Shown: positions 24,405-32,725, counted from the stretch's first letter. The stretch is DNA of 64,000 nt from Streptomyces malaysiensis subsp. samsunensis (GCF_024519315.1 NZ_JANIIC010000015.1:1-64000), one strand, 5' to 3'. Notes: a model not told the origin generated them from the sequence alone. Numbers and translations are program-made.

Positions 24405-25544
24405 GTGAGCACCGACGCGGAACAGGCGCACTCACCCTACGACACGCCCCCACCACGCCCCGCACATCCCCCGCGCACGGCGCCCGCACAGCCTTCCGCG
24501 CCCCCTCCGCGCCCCACCACCTCGCCCGGGTTCACCCCGGATCCGGACACCCCCGTCCTCGGCGTAAGAGCGAAGCTCCCGTATCCGAGAGGCACCGCCG
24601 GGGCGTCCGGCACCCGGATGCCCCCGCGCCCCTCCGCACCGCCGCGCGTCGGCGGGCTCTTCGCGGACGGCGGCCTCTTCGCGGACGGTGGGCGGGCCGG
24701 GCGGCGCAGACCGCCCAGCCGTACGGCGGCCGCCGCCGCGAGCCTCGTCCTCGGCCTCGGGCTGCTCGGCGGGGCGGCGGCCGGGAGCTGGCTGGGTGAC
24801 GGCTCCGACACCCCGCCGTCCATCGCCGACACCTACGCCCACGCCCGCACCGTCTGGTACAGCGTCCCCGTGGACGACCTCTTCCCGCGCACCCTGCGCG
24901 GGAAGGGTGAGGGGCCCGGCGGCGCCGACCGCCTCTGGACCCGGATAGCCGTCGCACCGGACAGCAGCTGTGGCGGTGGATTCGATCCGCTGCTCGCCAA
25001 GGCGCTGGCCCCGGTGGGCTGCAAACGGCTGGTGCGCGCCACGTACACCGACGCCACCAGCACCAGCGTCACCACCGTCGGAGTGCTGATCACCACCTCG
25101 GGACCCACCGGGATGCGGGCGCTGCACCAGCGCTTCGTCGCCGAGAAGCTGGACGAGCGCAGCGATCTGATGCCTCGCCCGTACGCCGCCAAGGGCACCG
25201 CGGCGGCCGGTTTCGGCGATGAGCAGCGCGCCAGCTGGCGGATCCGGATCCTCACCGACGCCCCCGCCGTCATCTACACCGTCAGCGGTTTCGCCGACGG
25301 CCGTAAGGTCACCGACCCGCAGTCGGCGGGCGAGGCGACCCAGCGGGGCGCCACCTCGTCCCCCGCGCAGTCGGGCCTCGGCAACGATGCCCGGGGCATC
25401 GCCGACCGGATCGAGGCCGGATTCCGCCGGGCCCTGTCCATATTCACGGAGTCCTCGGAGTCCTCGGAGTCCTCGGAGTCCTCGGAGTCCTCGGAGTCCT
25501 CGGAGTCCACGGGGTCCTCGGAGTCCACGGAGACCACCTCATGA
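24405..25544 (+). CDS. type VII secretion-associated membrane protein with Ser-rich tail
   Basis: 379 aa. A Pro-rich cytoplasmic N-terminus of about 110 residues precedes one transmembrane helix (TAAAAASLVLGLGLLGGAAAG) and an extracytoplasmic domain with a likely disulfide (SSCGGGFD...VGCKR). The tail is an ESS repeat encoded by a 9-bp tandem repeat. Its stop overlaps the mycosin start (ATGA). In Streptomyces such proteins are found beside mycosins, so a role in type VII secretion or cell-surface proteolysis is inferred. No ESX core genes (EccC, EsxA/B) are in the window. GTG at 24405 follows GAGGGGGTGCAG. Confidence 0.7.
   Translation: MSTDAEQAHSPYDTPPPRPAHPPRTAPAQPSAPPPRPTTSPGFTPDPDTPVLGVRAKLPYPRGTAGASGTRMPPRPSAPPRVGGLFADGGLFADGGRAGRRRPPSRTAAAAASLVLGLGLLGGAAAGSWLGDGSDTPPSIADTYAHARTVWYSVPVDDLFPRTLRGKGEGPGGADRLWTRIAVAPDSSCGGGFDPLLAKALAPVGCKRLVRATYTDATSTSVTTVGVLITTSGPTGMRALHQRFVAEKLDERSDLMPRPYAAKGTAAAGFGDEQRASWRIRILTDAPAVIYTVSGFADGRKVTDPQSAGEATQRGATSSPAQSGLGNDARGIADRIEAGFRRALSIFTESSESSESSESSESSESSESTGSSESTETTS
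25449..25532 (+). repeat. 9-bp tandem repeat encoding the ESS tail
   Basis: About six perfect copies of GTCCTCGGA from 25451, then degenerate copies with CAC or GGG changes. In frame, each adds Glu-Ser-Ser. Copy number is likely to vary between strains. Confidence 0.85.
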
Positions 25545-26758
25545 CCGGGCTCGGGCGGCGCCTCGCCGTGGCCCTCGCCGCCGCCGGGCTGACCCTGGTG
25601 CCCGCCGCGCCCGCGGACGCCGACGGCATACAGGCCCAGGAGTGGGCGCTGGAGGCACTCCACGTCCAGGAGGCATGGCAGACCACCAAGGGCTCCGGGG
25701 TCACCGTCGCCGTCCTCGACACCGGCGTCGACGACGGCCACCCCGACATCGAAGGCCAGGTGCTGCCCGGCAAGGACCTCATCGGCTTCGGCGCCCGGCG
25801 CGGTGAGCGGGCCTGGGCCCGCCACGGCACCGCCATGGCCGGAATCATCGCCGGGCACGGCCACGGTGCGTCCGGCGGCGAGGGCGTGCTGGGCGTCGCG
25901 CCGAAGGCGCGGATCCTGCCGGTGCGGGTGATCCTCGAGGACTCCGACCCCGCCCGTAAGAAGGCCCGCTCGACCCGTGGCGGCGCGCTTGCCTCCGGTA
26001 TCCGCTGGGCGGCCGACCACGGCGCCGACATCATCAACCTCTCGCTCGGCGACGACAGCGCCTCCGCCCACCCCGAGGCCGCCGAGGACGCCGCCGTGCA
26101 GTACGCGCTGCGCAAGGGCGCGATCGTGGTCGCCTCCGCGGGCAACGGCGGCGAGAAGGGCGACCGGGTCTCCTATCCGGCCGCCTACCCCGGGGTGATC
26201 GCCGTGACCGCCGTCGACCGCTACGGCTCCCGCGCCGCCTTCTCCACCCGCCGCTGGTACGCCACCGTTTGCGCACCCGGTGTCGACGTGGTCATCGCCG
26301 ACCCCGACAAGCGCTACTACGAGGGCTGGGGCACCAGCGCGGCCGCCGCCTTCGTCTCCGGCTCCGTGGCCCTCGTCCGCGCCGCCCACCCCGAACTGAG
26401 CCCGCGCCAGGTACGGCAGCTCATCACCCGCACCGCCCAGGACGTCCCCGAGGGCGGCCGCAGCGACGACCTCGGCGCGGGCCTGGTGGACCCGGCGGCG
26501 GCGATCGCCGCGGGCGGCAAGATGAAGCCGGACGCCCAGCGGCCCGCCGTGGCCGCCGCCCCGAAGCGCTTCTTCGGCAACGGGCCCGGCCACGCCCAGG
26601 GCGAACACGAGGACTCCGGCCCCAACCAGATGGCGCTGCTCGCCGGGATCGCCGGGGCCGCCCTGGTCGTCGCGGCGGTCGCCCTGTGGCGCGGCTCGGG
26701 ACCGCTGCGAGTGCCCCCGAGACTGCGCGCGCTGCTTCCGACGAGCCGTACGCGCTGA
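25541..26758 (+). CDS. S8 serine protease, mycosin (MycP-like)
   Basis: 405 aa. A signal peptide (residues 1-28, ending PADA) is followed by a subtilisin-like domain with the triad Asp in VLDTGVDDGHP (about 59), His in RHGTAMAG (about 95) and Ser in GWGTSAAAAFVSG (about 266). A linker and one C-terminal transmembrane helix (ALLAGIAGAALVVAAVALW) with a basic tail follow. This layout is that of the membrane-anchored mycosins of type VII secretion systems. Translation is coupled to the upstream gene. Substrates are unknown. Confidence 0.9.
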   Translation: MTGLGRRLAVALAAAGLTLVPAAPADADGIQAQEWALEALHVQEAWQTTKGSGVTVAVLDTGVDDGHPDIEGQVLPGKDLIGFGARRGERAWARHGTAMAGIIAGHGHGASGGEGVLGVAPKARILPVRVILEDSDPARKKARSTRGGALASGIRWAADHGADIINLSLGDDSASAHPEAAEDAAVQYALRKGAIVVASAGNGGEKGDRVSYPAAYPGVIAVTAVDRYGSRAAFSTRRWYATVCAPGVDVVIADPDKRYYEGWGTSAAAAFVSGSVALVRAAHPELSPRQVRQLITRTAQDVPEGGRSDDLGAGLVDPAAAIAAGGKMKPDAQRPAVAAAPKRFFGNGPGHAQGEHEDSGPNQMALLAGIAGAALVVAAVALWRGSGPLRVPPRLRALLPTSRTR

Positions 26759-26765
26759 GCGGGGC

Positions 26766-26783
26766 GCCGGGCCGGGGCCCGGC
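26766..26783. terminator. bidirectional terminator candidate after the mycosin gene
   Basis: GCCGGGCC at 26766-26773 and GGCCCGGC at 26776-26783, between convergent genes; strong G/C stem without a U-run, as is usual in Streptomyces. Confidence 0.5.
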
Positions 26784-26827
26784 GGCGGTCGTCGGCCGCG
26801 CTCGTTCCTGCGTGCCGCTTGCCGGGA

Positions 26828-27595
26828 TCAACGGGCGTGGGCCACCGCTACGGCCGTACGCGCCACCTCTTCGACCAGCGTCACCCCGGCGCGCAGATCC
26901 GTATTGCCCTCGGAGAGCACCGCGAGCAGATGGGTGCGGCCGCCCGTGGTCACCGCGCCGATGCTGTTCACGACCCACAGCCCCGTGGCGTCGCGCGGCA
27001 TCCAGCCGTTCTTCAACCGCGTCCCGCTGCCGGTGCCGTCGGCTGCGGCCGAGACGCCCCAGCTCTGACGGGCGGTGACGCGCCCCATGAGGGTCCGCAG
27101 ATACGCCCGGGAGCGCACGCTCAGCGGGGCGGCGTCCAGGAAGACCGCACGCAGCAGGGTCAGCTGATCGGCCGCGGTGGTCCGCGTCAGCCCCCAGCGC
27201 CCGCGCTCGTCGCCGCGCGTATCGGTCAGCCCGAGCCGCGCCAGCGCCGCCTCGAGGCCGTTCGTCCCGCCGATCGTGTGCCACAGCGCCGTCGCCGCGT
27301 CGTTGTCGCTGTTCTCGATCATCACGGTGGCCTGCGAGCGCTCCTCGGCGGTCAGCCGCCGTCCCTCGTCCTGCGCCCCGAGCAGCAGCGCCGCGAGGAT
27401 GCCGACCTTGACGACGCTCGCCGTGGCGTACGAACCGTCGCCATGGACCCCGCTCGCCCCCGACCCGGTCTCCAGGACGGCGACCGAGAAGTCCGCGCCG
27501 GAGCCCGCGGCCACCGGGGCCAGCGCGTCGGCGAGCGCCCCGCTCAGCCCGCCCGGACCGGACAGGGCCGGGCCGCCGTCGTCCACGCGCTCCAC
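26828..27595 (-). CDS. class A beta-lactamase-fold serine hydrolase
   Basis: 255 aa with the active-site SxxK in ATASVVKVG (Ser60, Lys63) and SDN in ENSDND (residues 96-98). The third motif is KNGW rather than the usual KTG. No signal peptide is visible, unlike secreted beta-lactamases, so a housekeeping esterase or peptidase role, or a non-classical location, is possible. GTG at 27595 follows AAGGAG at a good distance. It faces the mycosin gene and is divergent from the SseB-like gene. Confidence 0.82.
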   Translation of the reverse strand: MERVDDGGPALSGPGGLSGALADALAPVAAGSGADFSVAVLETGSGASGVHGDGSYATASVVKVGILAALLLGAQDEGRRLTAEERSQATVMIENSDNDAATALWHTIGGTNGLEAALARLGLTDTRGDERGRWGLTRTTAADQLTLLRAVFLDAAPLSVRSRAYLRTLMGRVTARQSWGVSAAADGTGSGTRLKNGWMPRDATGLWVVNSIGAVTTGGRTHLLAVLSEGNTDLRAGVTLVEEVARTAVAVAHAR

Positions 27596-27671
27596 ACCGT
27601 CTCCTTCGCTGCCGCCCCCGCCGAGGGGTGGGGGTGCGGGTGGATCTCCTCGCTGTCGATACCCTCATGGC

Positions 27672-28646
27672 GTGGCGCTCAAGAACATTCCCGACTCCGG
27701 CTTCTCCGACGACGACGGCTCCGCCGACCCCCGTCTGGCCGCGGCGCTCGCCGCCTGGGCCGATGACCGCTCGGCCGAACCGGAGGTGCTCGCCGCGCTC
27801 GCCGACGCCCGCCTGCTCGTTCCCGTGGTGGCGATCCTGGGGGAGGCGGAGGAGGCGGAATCCGGGCCGCGCGAAGCGTCGGTTGAGGGTGGTGGTGGGC
27901 GACGGGGATCCGGGCCGCGCGAAGCGTCGGTTGAGGGTGGTGGTGGGCGACGGGGATCCGGGCCGCGCGAAGCGTCCGTTGAGGGTGGTGGTGGGCGACG
28001 GGGATCCGGGCCGCGCGAAGCGTCGGTTGAGGGTGGTGGTGGGCGACGGGGATCCGGGCCGCGCGAAGCGTCCGTTGAGGGTGGTGGTGGGCGACGGGTG
28101 GGCGGACTGCGCCGGGAGAAGACGAGCGATATGGCGGTGCCCACGCTGGAGGCGCCCGGCGGCCGGCGCGCCCTGCCCGCCTTCACCTCGCTGGAGACGC
28201 TGGCCCGCTGGCGGCCGGACGCCCGGCCGGTGGCCGTACCGCTGCGCCAGGCGCTGGAGGCCACCGCCCATGAGAAGGCGGACACCCTGGTCCTGGACCT
28301 CGCGGGCCCGGTGCCGTACCAGCTGACCGGCCCGGCGCTGCTGGCCCTCGCCGAGGGCCGGACCAGCGCCGATCCGCTCGCCGACCCGGCCGTGACCGAG
28401 GCGGTGCGCACCGTGCTGGCCGCCGAGCCGGAGGTGCTGCGGGCCCATCTGGCCCCGGCGGCGGACGCCGACGGGATGCTCGCGCTCGCCCTGGCGCCGG
28501 AGGCGCCCGCGCGGGAGACGGCGCACCGGGTGGCGGGCGCCCTGGCCGCCGACGAGGTGCTGCGGGCGAGGCTGGTGCGCGGGCTGACCCTGGCCCTGCT
28601 GCCGCCGGACGCGAAGGTCCCCGGCGAACCGCTCTTCAGCCGCTGA
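27672..28646 (+). CDS. SseB-like protein with five-copy tandem-repeat insert
   Basis: 324 aa. The N-terminal block (ALKNIPDSGFSDDDGS, VLAALADARLLVPVVAILGE) and the C-terminal block (REKTSDMAVPTLEAPGGRRALPAFTS, then VLDLAGPVPYQL) belong to the SseB N-terminal domain family conserved beside infC in Streptomyces. Between them, after about residue 63, lie five 16-residue repeats SGPREASVEGGGGRRG. From memory, homologues have only a short acidic linker there. The insert keeps the frame, so the protein can still be made. GTG at 27672 is the chosen start. Molecular function is not known. Confidence 0.82.
   Translation: MALKNIPDSGFSDDDGSADPRLAAALAAWADDRSAEPEVLAALADARLLVPVVAILGEAEEAESGPREASVEGGGGRRGSGPREASVEGGGGRRGSGPREASVEGGGGRRGSGPREASVEGGGGRRGSGPREASVEGGGGRRVGGLRREKTSDMAVPTLEAPGGRRALPAFTSLETLARWRPDARPVAVPLRQALEATAHEKADTLVLDLAGPVPYQLTGPALLALAEGRTSADPLADPAVTEAVRTVLAAEPEVLRAHLAPAADADGMLALALAPEAPARETAHRVAGALAADEVLRARLVRGLTLALLPPDAKVPGEPLFSR
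27861..28100 (+). repeat. five-copy 48-bp minisatellite inside the SseB-like gene
   Basis: Five head-to-tail 48-bp units (27861, 27909, 27957, 28005, 28053). They are almost identical: copies 1, 2 and 4 read TCGGTTG where copies 3 and 5 read TCCGTTG, and the last unit ends GGGTG instead of GGGGA. The period is a multiple of three, so the frame is kept. There are no spacers, so this is not a CRISPR array. Confidence 0.95.
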
Positions 28647-28752
28647 GGAGGCGGGAGTCGGCGCTCCCCGCTCGGACCAACAGGCGAATCGTCCCGATTC
28701 CCCCCACAATGCTTAGGCGACTGGCGGTCGGAATCTGCGTGAGGAGAGCGCC

Positions 28753-29553
28753 ATGGAGACGAGAACGGTCGTAGCGGAGTTCATCGGGACCGCGATGCTG
28801 GTCCTCTTCGGAGTCGGTTCGCTGGTCCTGGCGGGCGACTACATCAACGCCCTCGGGATCTCGCTCGCCTTCGGCTTCACGCTGATCGCGATCGCCTTTG
28901 CGTTCGGACGCATCTCGGGCTGCCACATCAATCCGGCGGTGACCCTCGGCGTGCTGCTGGTCAAGCGCATCGACATCCGTACGGCCGTCCAGTACTGGGT
29001 CGCGCAGTTCGTCGGCGCGATCGTGGGCGCGGCGGTGCTCTTCCTGCTCGCCAACCAGGTGCCCAGGCTCCAGACGGCGGACGCCTTCGGCAGCAACGGC
29101 TACGGCGGCCGCTCACCGGTAGGCATGGGCGCGGGCGGGGCCTTCCTCGCCGAGGTGCTGCTGACCTTCCTGCTGGTCTTCGTCTTCCTCACGGTGACCC
29201 ACTCGGTGGCCCTGGTCGGCGCCGAACCGGTCCCGGTGGGCCTCGCCCTCGCCGCGGCCAACCTGGTCGGCATCCCGCTGACCTGGGCCTCGGTCAATCC
29301 GGCGCGCAGCTTCGGCCCCGCGATCTTCGCGGGCGGGGACGCGCTGGGCCAGCTGTGGCTGTTCATCGTCGCACCGCTGGTCGGCGGGGTGCTCGCCGCC
29401 GTGGTGCACCGGTTCACCCATCTCCATCCGGCGGGCCAGGCCGAACGGGAGCAGGCGCATCCGCCCCCGACGACCGGGCCGTGGGGACGGCTGCGCGGCG
29501 GCCATCGCCCCGAGGCGGGCGATACGGAGACCAAGGGCCCGGAGGCGGCCTGA
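28753..29553 (+). CDS. MIP-family channel (aquaporin/glycerol facilitator)
   Basis: A 266-aa six-helix membrane protein with both NPA half-helix motifs, GCHINPAVTLG and WASVNPARSFGPA, and an ar/R-type arginine after the second. It would conduct water or small neutral solutes across the plasma membrane. The N-terminal TRTVVAEFIGTAMLVLFG is typical of the AqpZ branch. A His/Arg/Pro-rich cytoplasmic tail of about 40 residues is extra. ATG follows GTGAGGAGAGCGCC. Confidence 0.93.
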   Translation: METRTVVAEFIGTAMLVLFGVGSLVLAGDYINALGISLAFGFTLIAIAFAFGRISGCHINPAVTLGVLLVKRIDIRTAVQYWVAQFVGAIVGAAVLFLLANQVPRLQTADAFGSNGYGGRSPVGMGAGGAFLAEVLLTFLLVFVFLTVTHSVALVGAEPVPVGLALAAANLVGIPLTWASVNPARSFGPAIFAGGDALGQLWLFIVAPLVGGVLAAVVHRFTHLHPAGQAEREQAHPPPTTGPWGRLRGGHRPEAGDTETKGPEAA

Positions 29554-29682
29554 GCAGAGCAGGCCGCTGCCGGGGCCGACTGCTGCCGGGGCGGGCCCCA
29601 GGGGCTGGGTCTGGTTGGGTCCCGGGGGCCCCAGGGGGCGGGTCCCGGCGCCGAGGGCCGGAGGCTGTCGGCCCCGAGGGGT

Positions 29683-30048
29683 TCAGCCGAAGACCGGGCC
29701 GGTGAACTTCTCGCCCGGCCCCTGCCCCGGCTCGTCCGGCACCACCGACGCCTCGCGGAAGGCGAGCTGGAGCGACTTCAGACCGTCCCGCAGCGGGGCG
29801 GCGTGGAAGGAGCTGATCTCCGTGGCGCTTGCCGTGACCAGCCCCGCCAGGGCGTTGATCAGCTTCCGCGCCTCGTCCAGGTCCTTGTGCTGGGGGCCCT
29901 CCTCGGCCAGGCCGAGGTTGACCGCGGCGGCGCTCATCAGGTGCACCGCGACCGTGGTGATCACCTCGACCGCGGGCACATCCGCGATGTCCCGGGTCAT
30001 CCGGTCGAAGTCGGGGGCCGGCGGCTTCCCTGCGTTGGCGTCGCTCAT
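29683..30048 (-). CDS. DUF1844 protein
   Basis: A 121-aa protein with the DUF1844 core: VPAVEVITTVAVHLMSAAAVNLGL, then DLDEARKLINALAGL. This small helical protein is conserved upstream of, and divergent from, infC in actinomycetes. Function unknown. ATG at 30048. Confidence 0.87.
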   Translation of the reverse strand: MSDANAGKPPAPDFDRMTRDIADVPAVEVITTVAVHLMSAAAVNLGLAEEGPQHKDLDEARKLINALAGLVTASATEISSFHAAPLRDGLKSLQLAFREASVVPDEPGQGPGEKFTGPVFG

Positions 30049-30199
30049 GGTGGTCGGGGCTCACTTCCTGATGGATGGTGGGCCCCAGCCTAGGACGCCG
30101 TCCGCCGGGCGTAGGTACCGGTCGCGGGGAACGGTCCGTACCGGTCGCGGGGAACGGGCCGGGTGGCACCGACGACGGGTCCGGGTGACCGCTGGGTGA

Positions 30200-30485
30200 T
30201 ACATCCTGTGGCAGTGCTGGTATCGTAGATAAACGACCGGCTGGTCACTTGCGTGTCCGGCCCACAAGTGGAGGCTCCGCGCTCCCACCTCCCGATCCCC
30301 CGGGTCGGCAGGTCATCGGTCAGGCTGCGCCCCGCGGTGATATCGCGGCGGTGCTCCCGGTCAATGAGGAGCCCCGCCTGTGTACCGTCCGGGGCGTTTT
30401 GTGCGCCACGGCGCGGTGGTCTCAACCGAAACAGACTTACGCGGCAGTCCGCCAGGCGGTCGCGTGGTGCAACCGAGGAGGATCC
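30200..30485 (+). promoter_or_regulatory. infC leader with terminator-like attenuator
   Basis: An AT-rich promoter-like spot (TATCGTAGATAAA) lies near 30219. The leader that follows contains GCCCCG at 30371-30376 pairing with CGGGGC at 30390-30395, then GTTTTGT. This looks like an intrinsic terminator about 90 bases before infC. Such leader hairpins are typical of operons autoregulated by IF3 or L20. The promoter is tentative; the hairpin is read directly. Confidence 0.6.
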
Positions 30486-31127
30486 ATCAGCGCCGAGCCC
30501 CGCATCAACGACCGGATTCGCGTCCCCGAGGTGCGACTCGTCGGTCCCAGTGGCGAGCAGGTCGGCATCGTGCCGCTTGCCAAGGCCCTGGAGCTTGCGC
30601 AGGAGTACGACCTCGACCTGGTCGAGGTGGCGGCGAACGCCCGTCCGCCGGTCTGCAAGCTCATGGACTACGGAAAGTTCAAATACGAGTCGGCCATGAA
30701 GGCCCGTGAAGCGCGCAAGAACCAGGCGCACACGGTCATCAAGGAGATGAAGCTCCGGCCGAAGATCGACCCGCACGACTACGACACCAAGAAGGGTCAC
30801 GTCGTCCGGTTCCTCAAGCAGGGCGACAAGGTCAAGATCACGATCATGTTCCGCGGCCGTGAGCAGTCCCGGCCCGAGCTGGGCTACCGACTGTTGCAGC
30901 GGCTCGCCGAGGACGTCCAGGAGCTGGGCTTCGTCGAGTCCAACCCCAAGCAGGACGGGCGCAACATGATCATGGTTCTCGGTCCGCACAAGAAGAAGAC
31001 CGAGGCGATGGCCGAAGCCCGCGAGGCGCAGGCCGCCCGAAAGGCGGAGCGCCAGGGCGTTCCCCACCTGGACCAGTCTCCGGACACGTCCGTGGAGCAG
31101 CCTGCCGAGGAGCCCGCCGAGGCCTGA
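30486..31127 (+). CDS. infC: translation initiation factor IF-3, non-AUG start
   Basis: 213 aa from the ATC at 30486. The N-domain has EPRINDRIRVPEVRLVG, the linker KFKYESAMKAREARKNQ, and the C-domain KFL-type KITIMFRGREQSRPELG. It binds the 30S subunit, prevents subunit joining and discriminates against non-standard start codons. No ATG, GTG or TTG is suitably placed; GAGGAGG lies four bases before ATC, which begins I-S-A-E-P-R. A longer annotated form I recall (MWCYRGGSIS... in S. coelicolor) would ignore this ribosome site. IF3 genes with rare start codons are autoregulated by IF3. The Glu/Ala-rich C-tail is typical of Streptomyces. Confidence 0.93.
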   Translation: MSAEPRINDRIRVPEVRLVGPSGEQVGIVPLAKALELAQEYDLDLVEVAANARPPVCKLMDYGKFKYESAMKAREARKNQAHTVIKEMKLRPKIDPHDYDTKKGHVVRFLKQGDKVKITIMFRGREQSRPELGYRLLQRLAEDVQELGFVESNPKQDGRNMIMVLGPHKKKTEAMAEAREAQAARKAERQGVPHLDQSPDTSVEQPAEEPAEA

Positions 31128-31264
31128 GGCGACAGCCTCGACCCCCGGGACCCTGGTCCCGACATAGACCGACATAACAGACGCTTCCGCGCACACCGGT
31201 CCGCGGTCCGATAGAGCCACGCCCGGATGGGGCGGAAGCGCCCCGACGAGGAGAGAACGGCGAC

Positions 31265-31459
31265 ATGCCGAAGAACAAGACGCACAGCGGTGCCAGCAAG
31301 CGATTCAAGCTCACCGGCTCCGGCAAGGTGGTGCGCCAGCGCGCCGGTCGCCGCCACCTTCTCGAGCACAAGCCGTCCACGCTGACGCGCCGCCTGGCCG
31401 GAAAGGTCGAGATGGCCCCTGCCGACGCCAAGAAGATCAAGAAGCTTCTCGGCAAGTGA
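31265..31459 (+). CDS. rpmI: 50S ribosomal protein L35
   Basis: 64 aa, normal length; starts PKNKTHSGASKRFKLTGSGK and ends KKIKKLLGK, the L35 pattern. A strongly basic large-subunit protein. Second gene of the infC operon; GAGGAGAGAACGGCGAC precedes the ATG. Confidence 0.97.
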   Translation: MPKNKTHSGASKRFKLTGSGKVVRQRAGRRHLLEHKPSTLTRRLAGKVEMAPADAKKIKKLLGK

Positions 31460-31484
31460 CGCCCCGCCCCGCTTCGGCGGGGCG
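31460..31484 (+). terminator. hairpin between rpmI and rplT
   Basis: CGCCCCGCC at 31460-31468 pairs with GGCGGGGCG at 31476-31484. It may attenuate read-through or protect the message end; there is no U-run, so rplT is probably still cotranscribed. Confidence 0.45.
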
Positions 31485-31562
31485 AGCGCCAGACCGGGAC
31501 CCGGACCTATTCGTTTCCGGGCCGCGTGAGTCACCCGCGGCCCCGTACAAGGAGTTAACCAA

Positions 31563-31946
31563 GTGGCACGCGTCAAGCGGGCAGTCAACGCCCACAAGAA
31601 GCGCCGGGCGATCCTCGAGCAGGCCAGCGGCTACCGGGGCCAGCGCTCCCGCCTGTACCGCAAGGCCAAGGAGCAGGTCACCCACTCTCTGGTCTACAAC
31701 TACAACGACCGCAAGAAGCGCAAGGGCGACTTCCGTCAGCTGTGGATCCAGCGCATCAACGCCGCTGCCCGCGCCAACGGCATGACGTACAACCGCTTCA
31801 TCCAGGGTCTGAAGGCCGCCAACATCGAGGTGGACCGCAAGATCCTGGCCGACCTCGCGGTCAACGACGCCAATGCGTTCGCCACGCTGGTCGAGGCGGC
31901 GCAGAAGGCGCTGCCGAGCGATGTCAACGCGCCGAAGGCCGCGTAA
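31563..31946 (+). CDS. rplT: 50S ribosomal protein L20
   Basis: 127 aa with the L20 signature ARVKRAVNAHKKRRAILEQA and LWIQRINAAARANGMTYNRF. Binds 23S rRNA early in large-subunit assembly and, in many bacteria, autoregulates this operon. GTG at 31563 with AAGGAG upstream. A strong terminator follows at 31970. Confidence 0.97.
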   Translation: MARVKRAVNAHKKRRAILEQASGYRGQRSRLYRKAKEQVTHSLVYNYNDRKKRKGDFRQLWIQRINAAARANGMTYNRFIQGLKAANIEVDRKILADLAVNDANAFATLVEAAQKALPSDVNAPKAA

Positions 31947-31969
31947 CCGCTGCGCTGAGCTGTACGCCA

Positions 31970-32003
31970 CGGACCCGCAGGTGAAGGCTCACCTGCGGGT
32001 CCG
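31970..32003 (+). terminator. strong terminator of the infC operon
   Basis: A 15-bp perfect stem (31970-31984 with 31989-32003, arms CGGACCCGCAGGTGA and TCACCTGCGGGTCCG) with an AGGC loop, 24 bases after rplT. Confidence 0.82.
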
Positions 32004-32030
32004 CACATGTGGGTGCCTCCTGCTCGGGCC

Positions 32031-32398
32031 TCGTCGCCGGGTACCGCCCGGTGGCCGGGTTGTGTCTCTCCTGGGGTTTCGTTGCCGGGTGCGGCCCGGT
32101 GGCCGGGTTTGCCCACGATGTTCCGCCTCGCGGATTGTCGGCGACGGGTGTGCCGCCGGTGCCTGGGGTTTCGTTGCCGGGTGCGGCCCGGTGGCCGGGT
32201 TGTGTCGACCCGTCCCGCCCGGCGGGACGATTGCCCACAACAGGGTTCGCCGGTCCGTTGCTCCCCGCAGCGGGGCATGCCGTATCTGCCGCTGGGGCGG
32301 GGTGTGCCGCTGGTCCCTGGGGTTTCGTCGCTGGGTGCCGCTCGGTGGCCGGGTTGTGCCCACCCGTCCCGCCCCGCGGGACGATTGCCCACAACAGG
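32031..32398. repeat. cluster of interspersed repeats in the rplT-methylase gap
   Basis: Unit 1, around GGGTGCGGCCCGGTGGCC and about 30-43 bp long, occurs four times (32031, 32071, 32162, 32316). Unit 2, carrying GGGACGATTGCCCACAACAGG-type sequence with a GTCCCGCC/GGCGGGAC dyad, follows copies 3 and 4 at 32208-32245 and 32362-32398; a decayed version lies near 32480-32515. The 780-bp gap holds no convincing gene. The units look like REP-type mobile or recombinational repeats. Confidence 0.75.
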
Positions 32399-32725
32399 CG
32401 TTGCTTTCGCGTCGTACCCGCCGTCGGGGCGGGGTATGTCGCTGGCGCTTGCGCGGGTGGTCCTTCCCGGGGGGCGCCCGATCGTTCTGCCGCGCGGAAC
32501 GATTGCGCACGACCGGGTGTGTTTCGCCCCCGCGGGGCGATGCCCGCGGCCAGGCCATCCGCAGCCAGCCCCCTGCGCCCGCCCCTCCGGGGCGCGGGCC
32601 TGCCCCGGCGCTGGCCCGCTCCTTCGGGGGGCCGGGGGCTCGCCCCCGGATTCGGGAAGGGGCGGGGTGGGGAAAACCCCCGGCCCGCCGCACCACCGTC
32701 GCCCACGACCAGGAATCGAGAACCC

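Noticed and set aside
27861..28100. CRISPR array
   Set aside because: Units are contiguous with no unique spacers, are coding in frame, and no cas genes are nearby.
26424..28709. Long leftward frame across the mycosin end, serine hydrolase and SseB-like gene
   Set aside because: Reads the 48-bp repeat and neighbouring genes in the wrong frame; the true genes have ribosome sites and domain motifs.
31970..32725. Rightward frames in the rplT-methylase gap as an N-terminal extension of the methylase
   Set aside because: The sequence is repeat units; the methylase has a good ATG at 32726 with the normal family N-terminus.
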